DNA from: a virus
Strand: one strand, 5' to 3'
Length of the DNA: 30,848 nt
Virus record (IMG/VR): IMGVR_UViG_3300029258_001604
Coordinates: 1 to 30,848 of that record
Position numbers and translations under genes: made by a program. Positions 10,201-16,887 of this stretch are shown here, piece after piece (within the stretch, counting starts at the first letter, position 1; each line of letters starts with the position of its first letter). The notes beneath the pieces were generated by a model, which ran no database searches, was not told the origin of the DNA, and worked only from the letters and a program-made list of their open reading frames with translations.

Positions 10201-10827
10201 GTTAAATGTTATGGTATATCCAGTTTGACCCTCTACTTTATCTCTGATGACAGATATAGTACCACCACCGCCAGCTCCACCGCCTCCGGTGAACTGAACA
10301 ATCTCATCATCAGTAATGTTTTCAATTGTTCCGGCATTGTTAAAAAGAGTAATATAACCAATAGTAAGAGCTTGTCCTGAAGGCTCTGGAAATTCTGCAT
10401 CGTCTTTTACTGCGTTAGAAGCAGCACCAGGAATAATTACGATTTCTGCGTCTTCATTGATCTCAATTAAAACTCTTAAATATTCATTGTTTGTGATTGT
10501 AATAGCAACATTTTGCCCAGCACTTGGAACAGCATCGTTACCAGAAACAGATGGAAAAGTAATTGTACCACCAGCAAAATCAAAAATAACATTATTGATT
10601 GGCTGGTTAGTTCTTTTTCTTAAAGTTTCTGGGTTAGTTATGATATTTGAACTAATATTAAGAATAAGATCAGAAGGATTACTTGCACGAAGGGCAAAAG
10701 GAGGTGTAACCTCTAAATCTATAGCAGGCAATATTTGCTTTAATGTTTTGTTTGAATCTACACCAGTCAACTGCTCTAGAGCTGACCTATGTTCTGATTG
10801 TCTGGAGTCAAATCTTTTAATTGTCAT
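7243..10827 (-). CDS. Tail fibre with galactose-binding-like repeats and fibre-tip C-terminal domain
   Basis: This encodes 1194 aa with an ATG start and AGGA 8 bases upstream. The N-terminal half is beta-rich with a Gly-rich linker (GGGGAGGGG) near 180-190. Near residue 424 is NVYDLGSAGNRWRDIHLG, a motif frequent in phage fibres just ahead of receptor-binding parts. Three modules of the form ITF.GTGI ... VDG ... GL..G.HTVKI begin near 590, 810 and 965; this pattern fits galactose-binding, jelly-roll carbohydrate-binding domains. The last ~110 residues (KAWLLFDQNTG ... VYFETPFKDADW) resemble a common fibre C-terminal domain. Residues about 490-700 are paralogous to the partial fibre at the left edge. 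It is expected to be a host-receptor or surface-glycan binding fibre. Confidence 0.87.
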   Translation of the reverse strand: MTIKRFDSRQSEHRSALEQLTGVDSNKTLKQILPAIDLEVTPPFALRASNPSDLILNISSNIITNPETLRKRTNQPINNVIFDFAGGTITFPSVSGNDAVPSAGQNVAITITNNEYLRVLIEINEDAEIVIIPGAASNAVKDDAEFPEPSGQALTIGYITLFNNAGTIENITDDEIVQFTGGGGAGGGGTISVIRDKVEGQTGYTITFNETFSFNSNAHSFYRNGVLMKKVDSFQVPANSDISIAHEYMEVNNAGDSTQITLNPNANAQVNDAAAVVDDCFELVNIENTFEGLGLAEKTLISARGFADNTGTVNCTISTVSNKTRLTLDGTLSYNPGGDAGAPRGDLDVEVNGQDIERLIVGENDTDGNVVYEEDAAAGKYVDIYEIVGGNPQPLPAETPIRVHKAQYRVAELDALNTSLIPAEDNVYDLGSAGNRWRDIHLGPGSVKMHDGSNNTEIKMEGGLLGFVQPSEPFTPFGSAEDGSIKSSFNNMVEPAYIDAPNTEIQNRAQVLDESQTLKSLMPVDRIMVNSLSLLQNEFGPNGQITQEIDSKDSRIRVVGNWDVQSTSDGTFVIADSPERSDPNTFVEITFYGTGINWLGRQPGAQAAFDVSVDGVFNQTVDMFTGSFVLAGRNYKQNSVFNAISGLSLGWHTVKLAMNSGNANSFRFYGFEILNEAAQSDVLPGTGYAGLAKAELASASSLPYKPAALTGTKGARVINYFDVDDATLKQAFTEVPASPSYLGSADHSDEELVRRINFREFGANRADDFSAIDFTDKDLAFTLDDGTTTLVANNVRINGVDDIQLRGSGSFITITFVGTGIDLFSGSTGSPTNFPDIDVIVDGNVEGTYTRNGTQPIVSGLPYGTHTVKILNNAALNTGGFQDILIYEPKRPTLPATAVELEDYNLMADFVSQSGNQDPFEIATGVLQKANTREAVYGGSGWSLSLDAGFTTGFLPQTNTIGDSIQISFFGSGIILRESNSASNNSTFELDGSSDFSAYTVNILGGGSGSFTAATGVYNGQSGSHNAVEITGLPLTLHTLKITSNTANGFTPHAFDVITPVHRNDPSLKIGNQSSSDERKFSLVQDIEEVKPSLGEAKAWLLFDQNTGNIIRKSSNISAVIDISAGVFDVYFETPFKDADWIAAGMTDGTGRTITIATSQKRPESSRFVTTDAGGSSQDRVANMIVFYGELADE

Positions 10828-10848
10828 ATCTTATCCTAAATAATAAGA

Positions 10849-10898
10849 TGACACAGCTATACTGATCTTTTTTGAAGGTCGGAATAGCGAGTGTGTCA
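10849..10898 (+). other. Long imperfect inverted repeat (hairpin), possible structured RNA
   Basis: TGACACA (10849-10855) and GCTAT (10856-10860) pair with ATAGC (10884-10888) and TGTGTCA (10892-10898), leaving a 3-base GAG bulge. After one A-A mismatch, CTGATCTT (10862-10869) pairs with AAGGTCGG (10875-10882) around a TTTTG loop. In plus-strand RNA all eight inner pairs form using G-U wobbles. In minus-strand RNA two of these become A-C mismatches. It lies in the 100-base gap between two minus-strand fibre genes, about 22 bases before the 1194-aa start. It could be an mRNA leader structure, a processing or partial termination site, or a plus-strand small RNA. There is no U-tract directly after it in the minus direction. 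Confidence 0.6.
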
Positions 10899-10916
10899 CA
10901 TTCATTCCTTTATATT

Positions 10917-10930
10917 TAATTTTTAAATTA
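10917..10930. repeat. AT-only hairpin at the end of the 108-aa gene
   Basis: TAATTT-TT-AAATTA is a 6-bp inverted repeat that includes the stop codon of the 108-aa gene. With only A-T pairs it would be weak, so it could equally be base-composition noise. Confidence 0.3.
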
Positions 10931-11254
10931 TAAGTCTCTTACTTTCCTAAAGTTTATTAAATCCCCTACTTCTAAGTCAAAAGTAAAGGTAATTTGAGTT
11001 CTAGTTCCACTTCCAACGTATGCATAATCCATACCGTCTTCCATTTTTTGACCATTTAGGTGAATCTCTAACTCAACACCTTGATAAGTTCCACTATTTG
11101 GTAGTGTTACAGGGTTTCCAGCAGTAATAGGATTTATCTCATCAGCTCCAGGAGTCCCACTTACAACCGTAAGCTCCTCATCATATATATCTATATCAGC
11201 AGCTAAATCAACTCCCCTAAGAACACCATTTATAGTTTGAACATATCTTGTCAT
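10928..11254 (-). CDS. Small single-domain tail fibre-type protein (LNGQ/GD.I domain)
   Basis: This encodes 108 aa from ATG at 11254. Residues about 22-105 form one beta-rich domain with EIHLNGQKMEDGMDYAYVG ... ITFTFDLEVGDLINFR. The same domain, including EVYLNGQLLSLGTDWAEVG ... LELGDIITVR, lies near residues 665-760 of the 932-aa fibre, so this gene is a free-standing copy of a fibre domain. The N-terminal INGVLRGVDLA echoes GGAIRGIDLT in the neighbouring 583-aa fibre, which suggests a shared attachment segment. No Shine-Dalgarno sequence precedes the ATG, unlike nearly all neighbours; a promoter-like box ends six bases upstream instead. It may be a fibre linker or collar piece. The structural role is inferred from paralogy and position. 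Confidence 0.8.
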   Translation of the reverse strand: MTRYVQTINGVLRGVDLAADIDIYDEELTVVSGTPGADEINPITAGNPVTLPNSGTYQGVELEIHLNGQKMEDGMDYAYVGSGTRTQITFTFDLEVGDLINFRKVRDL

Positions 11255-11260
11255 ATTTAT

Positions 11261-11269
11261 ATAATACCA
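11261..11269 (-). promoter_or_regulatory. Candidate promoter, TGGTATTAT, placed for a leaderless transcript
   Basis: The minus strand reads GGTATTATATAAATA over 11254-11268. It contains an extended -10 (TGG-TATTAT) and also TATAAATA, the T4-type late promoter consensus. The same 15-mer occurs at 25941-25955 before the giant baseplate gene. Six bases separate TATTAT from the ATG at 11254, so transcription would begin at or beside the start codon. Confidence 0.5.
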
Positions 11270-11274
11270 TATAG

Positions 11275-13026
11275 TTAAATTATACTTACTACCTGTACAG
11301 CCTGAACTAGAATCTTGTTAGTTTCAAGAACCATACCTACTCTTACAACAGCCTCATCGTTATTTGAAGGAGCTGTCACAGAGAAAGTACCGTCAGCCGT
11401 TAAGAAAACAGGCAATCCAATATCCCCAGCACCAAAAGGTGTATCAGCAGATCCAAGCTCAACTTCTCCAAGCATAGTTACATCCACTGGATCACCAGCA
11501 GTTAGAGCTGAACCGCCTACTTTAGCAATTCCAATAACATAGAAATCATCACTTGAAGAAGCGTCAATTTCAGCTTTGAAAATTCTTCCAGCAGTCTCAC
11601 CTGATTTGGCAAGCCTAACTAAATGAAGTTTATCGGCTGCCATAGCCTCACCAGCGTCAAAAGATCTCTTAATAACAGCATGTTTATGTAATGAGTCAGC
11701 ATTTGAGGCATCTGTCAAAGTCTCAGCTTCAGAAGCAGAAATATCTGTAGAAGCAAAGAATGTAACTGCTTCAGCAAGCTCAGCAGCATCAGCAAGTTTA
11801 GAAGTCTCAATTGCAGCACCAGCAGCTACTTTAGCATTATCCACAGCACCAGCGGCAAGTCTAGCATTATCGATACCTAGATCTTTAACGTCAAGTCCAG
11901 CAGTAACTCTCTCAAGAGCACCTGAAGGATCTACTAGAACTCTTAAGCTACCACCAGAAAACTCTAATCCTGGATCAGAAGCTAACGAAATACTAACAGC
12001 ACCTGAAGAAATTGCAATACCGTTGGCAGCAGTAGCATCAGCAAGCCTAATATCAAATCCTACCTTAGTAAGACCTGTTGAAGCAGTTGTTGATTCAAAA
12101 TATTTTTGGTCCCAAGAAGAACCGCCCCATTGACGTAATGAAGAAGACTCATCGTCAACAGAGATAAACATACCAGTTGTAGGTGTAGTGGCAATCCAGC
12201 TAGAACCGTCAAATTCAACGATATCACCAGCAGAAGCACCATCCCAATTTGCATTAGGAGCACCACCGTCATGTGCTAAAACATACACATCACCACTTAC
12301 TTCAGTAGGTGGAGCTAGTGTGTTGTCTGTAATATAATCAATGGCACTTTGTCCGTACCACTCAAAATTATTAATGATTGATCTGGTGTTTTCAGCATAA
12401 TCAGCTAATTCTTGAAGATTTGCCTTGGCAGATCCAGACGCTGATAACACGTTACCAGTGTAAGACCCCATATCTGCGCCAGAACTTCCTAGTGCAGACT
12501 GTAAGTTACCGATATCAGTAGAATTTGTTGCAATATCGCCAAGATCAACATCGGTGTCTGGCATTGTGATGGTTCTTACTGTACCTGTAGTAATTCCAGC
12601 AGCTTGGAAAGCTATTTTCTTAGTATCATCACCATCATCAGAGATACGGAATGTACTATCATCAAAATCAGGAGATCCAGCAGTAGCTAAAGCGGTATCA
12701 ATTGATGTTAACCATGCTTCAACATTTGCAGCGGCTGGAGAGTGATTGGCTGCTGTAGCCTTTACACCGATCAACTCCGCACCAGAAGTACCAGCAGCAC
12801 TACCTAGTTCTGTTTCCGTATAATATCTATTGTCGAATGTCCCATCAACCGCAGCGGCAGATTGAACTAATAGAAGTTTATCTAAAATTGCTTTAGTAAG
12901 TTCAGTTGAGGTAGATCCACCATCTGTGGTGAGTTTTAAGGTGTTTGTAACCAGTGAGTTTTGCGTGAGATCAATCCCTCTGATCGCACCACCAGCATAC
13001 TGCCTTAATCTAGTAATATCAGCCAC
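11275..13026 (-). CDS. Tail fibre protein, 583 aa, with hub-like C-terminal domain
   Basis: The start codon is GTG at 13026, with AAGGAG 7 bases upstream. Residues about 110-160 carry STFRISDDGDDTKKIAF ... TITMPDTDVDLG, a segment common in phage fibres. Residues about 225-305 (DNTLAPPTEVSGDVYVL, GDIVEFDGSSWI, MFISVDDE) resemble the DUF2793-type fibre domain. About 370-420 is an Ala-rich repeat of NARLAAGAVDNAKVAAG type, typical of trimeric fibre shafts. DISASEAETLTDASNADSLHKHA near 430-450 is another widespread fibre motif. The last ~120 residues (AGDPVDVTMLGEVELG ... GLPVFLTADG ... VVRVGMVLETNKILVQ) form a beta domain resembling the 149-aa protein encoded just upstream. It is probably a trimeric side fibre or a connector for the larger fibres. 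Confidence 0.87.
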   Translation of the reverse strand: MADITRLRQYAGGAIRGIDLTQNSLVTNTLKLTTDGGSTSTELTKAILDKLLLVQSAAAVDGTFDNRYYTETELGSAAGTSGAELIGVKATAANHSPAAANVEAWLTSIDTALATAGSPDFDDSTFRISDDGDDTKKIAFQAAGITTGTVRTITMPDTDVDLGDIATNSTDIGNLQSALGSSGADMGSYTGNVLSASGSAKANLQELADYAENTRSIINNFEWYGQSAIDYITDNTLAPPTEVSGDVYVLAHDGGAPNANWDGASAGDIVEFDGSSWIATTPTTGMFISVDDESSSLRQWGGSSWDQKYFESTTASTGLTKVGFDIRLADATAANGIAISSGAVSISLASDPGLEFSGGSLRVLVDPSGALERVTAGLDVKDLGIDNARLAAGAVDNAKVAAGAAIETSKLADAAELAEAVTFFASTDISASEAETLTDASNADSLHKHAVIKRSFDAGEAMAADKLHLVRLAKSGETAGRIFKAEIDASSSDDFYVIGIAKVGGSALTAGDPVDVTMLGEVELGSADTPFGAGDIGLPVFLTADGTFSVTAPSNNDEAVVRVGMVLETNKILVQAVQVVSII

Positions 13027-13061
13027 TTATTTCTCCTTATAAGATCTTCTTTATATTTTAT

Positions 13062-13073
13062 AGATTGCTATTG
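13062..13073 (+). repeat. 12-mer AGATTGCTATTG shared with the divergent control region
   Basis: This exact 12-mer also occurs at 16425-16436, in the control region upstream of the fibre operon. Here it sits in the 57-base gap between the 149-aa and 583-aa genes. It may be a regulator site or coincidence; two copies are too few to decide. Confidence 0.3.
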
Positions 13074-13083
13074 TTTTTGTTTT

Positions 13084-13533
13084 TTAAAGAGAGCCAATTA
13101 TTTGGATGTCTATAATGATATCTTTATTTGAAGGGTTTTCTTCATTTTGAACTATAATACCTAATCTAACCACAAAATCACCCACAACAAAGCCATTAAC
13201 ACCTATTTCTGGGGTTATATTTGTAAGATTAGAGGATTTGTCTAAAAAAATAACATCACCTGTATTAAATGAGGTGGTTATATTTTTAATTCTACCTTTT
13301 GAGATAACACTTACACTATCACCATTTGCAACATTTGATTCTAAAGCTCCAAATATAGAATATACCTGATCTCTGTCAGTAACATCTATCATGCCGATAG
13401 ATCCATTTCCAAGCACCCTTACAACAGTAAGTTGACTCAGTAAACCACCAGTACTATTAACAAAGCTTCCTGCTACCTTAGAGGTAGGTGTGTTAAAAAT
13501 GCCTTTTTCTAAATTTGATGGGTCGTAAGACAT
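13084..13533 (-). CDS. Small beta-rich virion protein (fibre hub-like domain)
   Basis: I place the start at ATG 13533 (149 aa) because AGGAG lies 5 bases upstream, overlapping the TAG stop of the 932-aa gene. A TTG at 13557 would add eight residues but has poor support. The protein has no signal or membrane segment. Its pattern (GDSVSVISKGRI ... FNTGDVIFLDKSSNLT ... GDFVVRLGIIVQ) matches the C-terminal domain of the 583-aa fibre next door, where the equivalents are GDPVDVTMLG ... GLPVFLTADG ... VVRVGMVLE. Such small beta-barrel domains occur in capsid-decoration and fibre-connector proteins. Here, inside a fibre operon, a fibre connector or cap is more likely than a capsid role. The function is inferred. 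Confidence 0.8.
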   Translation of the reverse strand: MSYDPSNLEKGIFNTPTSKVAGSFVNSTGGLLSQLTVVRVLGNGSIGMIDVTDRDQVYSIFGALESNVANGDSVSVISKGRIKNITTSFNTGDVIFLDKSSNLTNITPEIGVNGFVVGDFVVRLGIIVQNEENPSNKDIIIDIQIIGSL

Positions 13534-13541
13534 TCGATCTC

Positions 13542-16340
13542 CTATATTAAGTGCCAAACAGATCCGTCAGATACCAACTTTCTGGATTGATATTGGGTTG
13601 TAAGATCTATAGATGAAGCACCATCAATTGTCTGAGCACCAAAAGCATCAATAGTGACAATATTTGCTGAAGCGTCAATTTTCTTTATGTCTAATTCTTT
13701 ACCTGTAACAGTTGAAGCATCTGGTAGACTCAATATGATACCACCACCATTTGCATTACCTAAAACAATATCATCTCCTGCTAATATATTGTCTGTCATA
13801 GCCACAGTTCTCAAAGATCTGGTAGCAGCAGAAGAAGGAGCACTGATAGTAATTTCATTTGCTGTTTGATTTAAAACAACATTAGTTCCAGCTACAATGG
13901 TTTTGAATTGTAAATCCAATCCAGACTTACCAGCAAATATGACCTCACCAGCACCAAGATTGACACCATCGTTAGCTTCACCTACAGAACCTCCTCCGCC
14001 AATGTATCCACCAGCAGTATCGATTCTAACGGTAATTATATCGCCAAGCTCTAAATCAATTAGAGTTTCAAATACGTTTGATCCACTTCCAGCAATACCT
14101 ACTTCAGCCCAGTCAGTACCTAAACTTAAAAGCTGACCGTTGAGGTAAACTTCTAAAGCACCTTCACCTACAATATATAACTGAGTAGAATCAGAATCCC
14201 TAGAATCTAAAGGCATTGTAATATTAGATCCAGCAGCTACAGGACCATTGATTTCATTATCACCTGAAGGAACGCCAGCAATTACCTCGATATCTTCTTC
14301 ATAGGCGTTGTCATTTAAGATATCACTAATCTCACCTAAAGTAAGATTATCGCCTTCTACAAGTTTAGTATCGTCCCAAAGCCATACGGTATCACTAGAA
14401 TCTCTTACAGCAAGAACAAATACGTTTTCACCTAGAGGTACAGCGTCAGTATTGGCTACCGTAACACCTGAAAGGTCAGGTATTGAAAAGTTGGCATTTC
14501 TATCTATTAAAAAATATGCAGTTTGATTGGCTGCTAATGTAAGTGTACCGCCTAGACCAACATCTCCATCTACATTAGAGCTTGGAATAATTATATTTAA
14601 GTTAGGAGTACCACTTGATTTAGAAAATGTAATTTCTTGGTCTGATCCATTAGTTGTTTTAGTAACAACTTCATAATCGGGTCCAAAAGTTATTGTTTTA
14701 TCTTGAGCCTTATTAGCTACCATTGAAGTTAGCTTAGAAGACCTAACGGTTAAGTTTTCACCGTCTACTGTATTGTAATTTTCTGTACCTGTAAGAGCAT
14801 CTGTGGCTAATACATTATAAAGAGGGTCAGAGTCAGAATCGTTTGAAGACCCGATATAAGCAAGTAATGCAGCAGGAACCTGGTCAGAAATCTGAAGCTG
14901 TTCACCTACTTCTAATTCAGCATTTAAAAATCTAAGATAAACTCTAGCCTGTCCAGCAGAGTCTGCTCTCATAAATAGCCAATAAGTATCCGCATCAAAA
15001 GGAACATCTTCAATATCAGCTACTTTAATATGTCTATCTGTAGAAGGAGCAGCATCGGTTCTGTAATTACCCCATGCTATTTTAGCATCTGTACCATTAA
15101 TACCTGTAGAAGCACCGCCAAAGTTTTGAGTAAGAGTTACTTGACTTGTAGAGTCAACTGATAAAATTTGATAATAAGATCCATCACCTTCAGAAGCTAC
15201 TTTAACATAGTCTCCGGCTTCAAGATCTGTAGTCCAAGGAATGGCTCCGACAGAAGTTACTTCATCAGCACCGTTTGTAAAAACTAGCTGAGGAATTACA
15301 TCTACACCACGAATTAATTTTACATAAGCTACCTGGTTATCGTCCAGGTCAATATCTGTAGTGGCTGGGTTAGCCTCAATTTTATATTTAAGTCTGGTAG
15401 ATACAACCGTGAGAAACATATTCTCATCCCAGTTGATCTGTCCTGGATTTCCACTGTTATGCTCAATATAGCCACGACCAGTGAAAATAGTGTGACCGAG
15501 GTCGTACTTTAAGCTAGTTAGAGAACCAGCGTTGTTTTCAGAGTACCAGTATGTAGTACCCTTAATTTGCTTGATCTCTGTTTTAAGAGCTTCATCGTTT
15601 TCTTTAAATGTACGAATCTGCTTGTCACCGCCTCTAAAGGGAGAAGAGGTAGAGCTTGATGACTGCCAAAAATTCTCTTGACGACCTTCTGTGTGATTGT
15701 CCCATGGATACTCATGGAAGGGATCTGGGGTAGAGCTTCCAGCAGTACCTAGTCTGAACAACATTGGTCTGCGGTCTTGTATATTCAATACGTTATTAGA
15801 TGAATCTGTCTCCACAATAGCAATAGGAAGGACATTTGAAGTAAATAACGAGGATGAAATTACAATTTTATAGTCTAGCGTTTCGGCTAGTGGAAGTGTC
15901 TTTGTGATCTCTGACTTAGTAGTGGGATTCCAAAGGTAAGTTTGAGCTGTAGTAGTATCGTCAACTTCCCTGGTAAACTCTAAAGAAACATAGTTTAGAG
16001 CACCTGGTGTAAAAGCACCTTCAACTCTAGTATTAGTGGTAGCACTAAGCACTTGATTTGACTCGCCCACAGGTAACTCAAAGAAAGTACCTGATTCATC
16101 TGACGCACCGTGTAATATAGCAGAATCCTCAACAATAAGCTGAAGACCATTTGCAGAAGCTCCAATAGAGCCTGCCATTTCAATGTCAAAACCACGTATT
16201 ACGTATGATTTGGACTCACCAAGAACAAAAGACGCAAACATCTCATCAAAGTCATTTCTGACCGCTGATTCTATAGATCTAAGATGTGGTACGTCTACAC
16301 GCTGTTGATTAAGCCAATTTTGCGAACGCTTAACTGCCAT
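13542..16340 (-). CDS. Tail fibre / distal tail protein, 932 aa; first gene of fibre operon
   Basis: This has an ATG start with AGGAAA 8 bases upstream. The N-terminal ~200 residues (QRVDVPHLRSIESAVRNDFDE ... SYVIRGFDIEM) probably anchor the fibre to the baseplate, as they are the only part not clearly reused elsewhere here. The middle is a series of beta modules. Residues about 665-760 carry EVYLNGQLLSLGTDWAEVG ... LELGDIITVR, a domain that also exists alone as the 108-aa protein. A Gly-rich turn (YIGGGGS) follows. The last ~75 residues (LPDAS ... KKIDASANIVTIDAFG..TIDG ... SDGSVWHLI) form a common phage fibre C-terminal module. Being first in the operon, it may be the adaptor that connects the other fibres to the baseplate; this is inference. 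Confidence 0.86.
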   Translation of the reverse strand: MAVKRSQNWLNQQRVDVPHLRSIESAVRNDFDEMFASFVLGESKSYVIRGFDIEMAGSIGASANGLQLIVEDSAILHGASDESGTFFELPVGESNQVLSATTNTRVEGAFTPGALNYVSLEFTREVDDTTTAQTYLWNPTTKSEITKTLPLAETLDYKIVISSSLFTSNVLPIAIVETDSSNNVLNIQDRRPMLFRLGTAGSSTPDPFHEYPWDNHTEGRQENFWQSSSSTSSPFRGGDKQIRTFKENDEALKTEIKQIKGTTYWYSENNAGSLTSLKYDLGHTIFTGRGYIEHNSGNPGQINWDENMFLTVVSTRLKYKIEANPATTDIDLDDNQVAYVKLIRGVDVIPQLVFTNGADEVTSVGAIPWTTDLEAGDYVKVASEGDGSYYQILSVDSTSQVTLTQNFGGASTGINGTDAKIAWGNYRTDAAPSTDRHIKVADIEDVPFDADTYWLFMRADSAGQARVYLRFLNAELEVGEQLQISDQVPAALLAYIGSSNDSDSDPLYNVLATDALTGTENYNTVDGENLTVRSSKLTSMVANKAQDKTITFGPDYEVVTKTTNGSDQEITFSKSSGTPNLNIIIPSSNVDGDVGLGGTLTLAANQTAYFLIDRNANFSIPDLSGVTVANTDAVPLGENVFVLAVRDSSDTVWLWDDTKLVEGDNLTLGEISDILNDNAYEEDIEVIAGVPSGDNEINGPVAAGSNITMPLDSRDSDSTQLYIVGEGALEVYLNGQLLSLGTDWAEVGIAGSGSNVFETLIDLELGDIITVRIDTAGGYIGGGGSVGEANDGVNLGAGEVIFAGKSGLDLQFKTIVAGTNVVLNQTANEITISAPSSAATRSLRTVAMTDNILAGDDIVLGNANGGGIILSLPDASTVTGKELDIKKIDASANIVTIDAFGAQTIDGASSIDLTTQYQSRKLVSDGSVWHLI

Positions 16341-16365
16341 ATGTTGTTTCCTATATCTCTACCCT

Positions 16366-16375
16366 TATAATACCA
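16366..16375 (-). promoter_or_regulatory. Candidate promoter of fibre operon, TGGTATTATA
   Basis: The minus strand reads TGGTATTATA, an extended -10 box, with the likely transcription start about 20 bases before the ATG at 16340. No good -35 is visible, only an A-run. Related boxes precede the 108-aa, 1970-aa and 2012-aa genes. Confidence 0.5.
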
Positions 16376-16377
16376 TG

Positions 16378-16391
16378 AAATTGTACAATTT
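16378..16391. promoter_or_regulatory. Perfect 14-bp palindrome AAATTGTACAATTT, candidate operator
   Basis: AAATTGTACAATTT equals its own reverse complement. It lies just upstream of the fibre-operon -10 box, in the -15 to -30 zone where repressors commonly bind. A dimeric DNA-binding protein is a natural candidate. No repressor gene is visible in the window. Confidence 0.45.
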
Positions 16392-16404
16392 TTTTGGGGT
16401 AATA

Positions 16405-16422
16405 TGAGGTGGGCATTTATTT
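16405..16422. promoter_or_regulatory. Shared intergenic element TGAGGTGGGCATTTATTT
   Basis: TGAGGTGGG-(C)-ATTTATTT recurs, lacking only the C, at 28648-28664 in the other divergent intergenic region. Both copies lie in the same orientation 80-100 bases before the first plus-strand gene. The conservation in otherwise unrelated spacers suggests a control site. Confidence 0.5.
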
Positions 16423-16455
16423 AAAGATTGCTATTGAGGACTTGTATTAAAGATT
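16421..16455 (+). repeat. TTAAAGATT direct repeats
   Basis: TTAAAGATTG occurs at 16421-16430 and again at 16447-16456. The same 9-mer occurs once in each orientation at 28682-28711. Repeated short sites in two promoter regions suggest binding sites for one regulator. Confidence 0.45.
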
Positions 16456-16482
16456 GCCTTTTAGAGTAGATTATGATAATAT
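16454..16482 (+). promoter_or_regulatory. Candidate plus-strand promoter of the small-gene cassette
   Basis: TTGCCT (16454-16459), a 17-base spacer and TAATAT (16477-16482) form a weak sigma-70-like promoter. It would start transcription near 16489, just before GGAGGT and the ATG at 16501. Confidence 0.45.
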
Positions 16483-16500
16483 CGTATTATGGAGGTAAAA

Positions 16501-16887
16501 ATGGACAAATTAGAAAAAGAAGCAAAGAAAAAAAGGTCAACTGACGTATATTCAAATACTTACGACAATGGTGGGTGGTCTAAGCGTGACGCACTGCCTA
16601 CAGGAGATCCTATTGGGGATGTAGTGGAAGAAGAGAGTAAAGACAAGAAGCCTAAAGCCGACTTTGCCAAGTGGATTGAGGATACAAAGAAATACAACAG
16701 TACAATGAGAGGAAGATTAATAGTACCTCAAGGTAAGGATTTAAACATAAAAGCCGAAGATTTCTATGGATTTCCTGAAATAAAGAAATGTTGCGAAAAA
16801 CCGCAAAAATATAAGAATATTATTAGTAACAACCTCAAATTTTGGGCGTGTAGAAACTGTGGAGCTGATTTAGGAGATGTCGAATGA
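16501..16887 (+). CDS. Small zinc-finger-tailed protein, first of cassette
   Basis: This encodes 128 aa starting at ATG 16501, chosen because GGAGGT lies 4 bases upstream; an ATG at 16489 lacks such a site. The first 60 residues are charged and probably disordered (KEAKKKRS, EEESKDKKPK). The C-terminus has Cys97-Cys98 and Cys117-x-x-Cys120 in CC ... YKNIISNNLKFWACRNCG, then ADLGD. This is a likely zinc knuckle. The 107-aa protein two genes on ends in the same way. Its stop overlaps the next ATG (ATGA), indicating coupled translation. I know of no assigned function. Zinc-ribbon tails on short acidic/basic proteins suggest nucleic-acid or host-protein binding in early infection; this is inference. 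Confidence 0.82.
   Translation: MDKLEKEAKKKRSTDVYSNTYDNGGWSKRDALPTGDPIGDVVEEESKDKKPKADFAKWIEDTKKYNSTMRGRLIVPQGKDLNIKAEDFYGFPEIKKCCEKPQKYKNIISNNLKFWACRNCGADLGDVE

Noticed and set aside
10457-10843. A 128-codon open frame on the plus strand
   Set aside because: It lies opposite the N-terminus of the well-supported 1194-aa fibre, with no ribosome site or recognisable domain.
10849-10898. Hairpin as a standard rho-independent terminator of the 108-aa gene
   Set aside because: In the minus direction no run of T follows the stem, and the pairing is poorer on that strand. A terminator role is not excluded but is not supported.
12060-12272. A same-strand 70-codon frame inside the 583-aa fibre
   Set aside because: It is out of frame with the fibre, leucine/valine-rich from shifted reading, and lacks a ribosome site.
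13534-13557. TTG start that would lengthen the 149-aa protein by eight residues
   Set aside because: ATG at 13533 has AGGAG at ideal spacing; the TTG has no comparable site and would overlap the upstream gene.
1-16340. Diversity-generating retroelement acting on the fibre genes
   Set aside because: No reverse transcriptase or adenine-mutated template/variable repeat pair was seen in the window; the fibre repeats are diverged paralogues.
16489-16500. Upstream ATG for the first cassette protein
   Set aside because: GGAGGT lies between this ATG and the one at 16501, so translation should begin at 16501.
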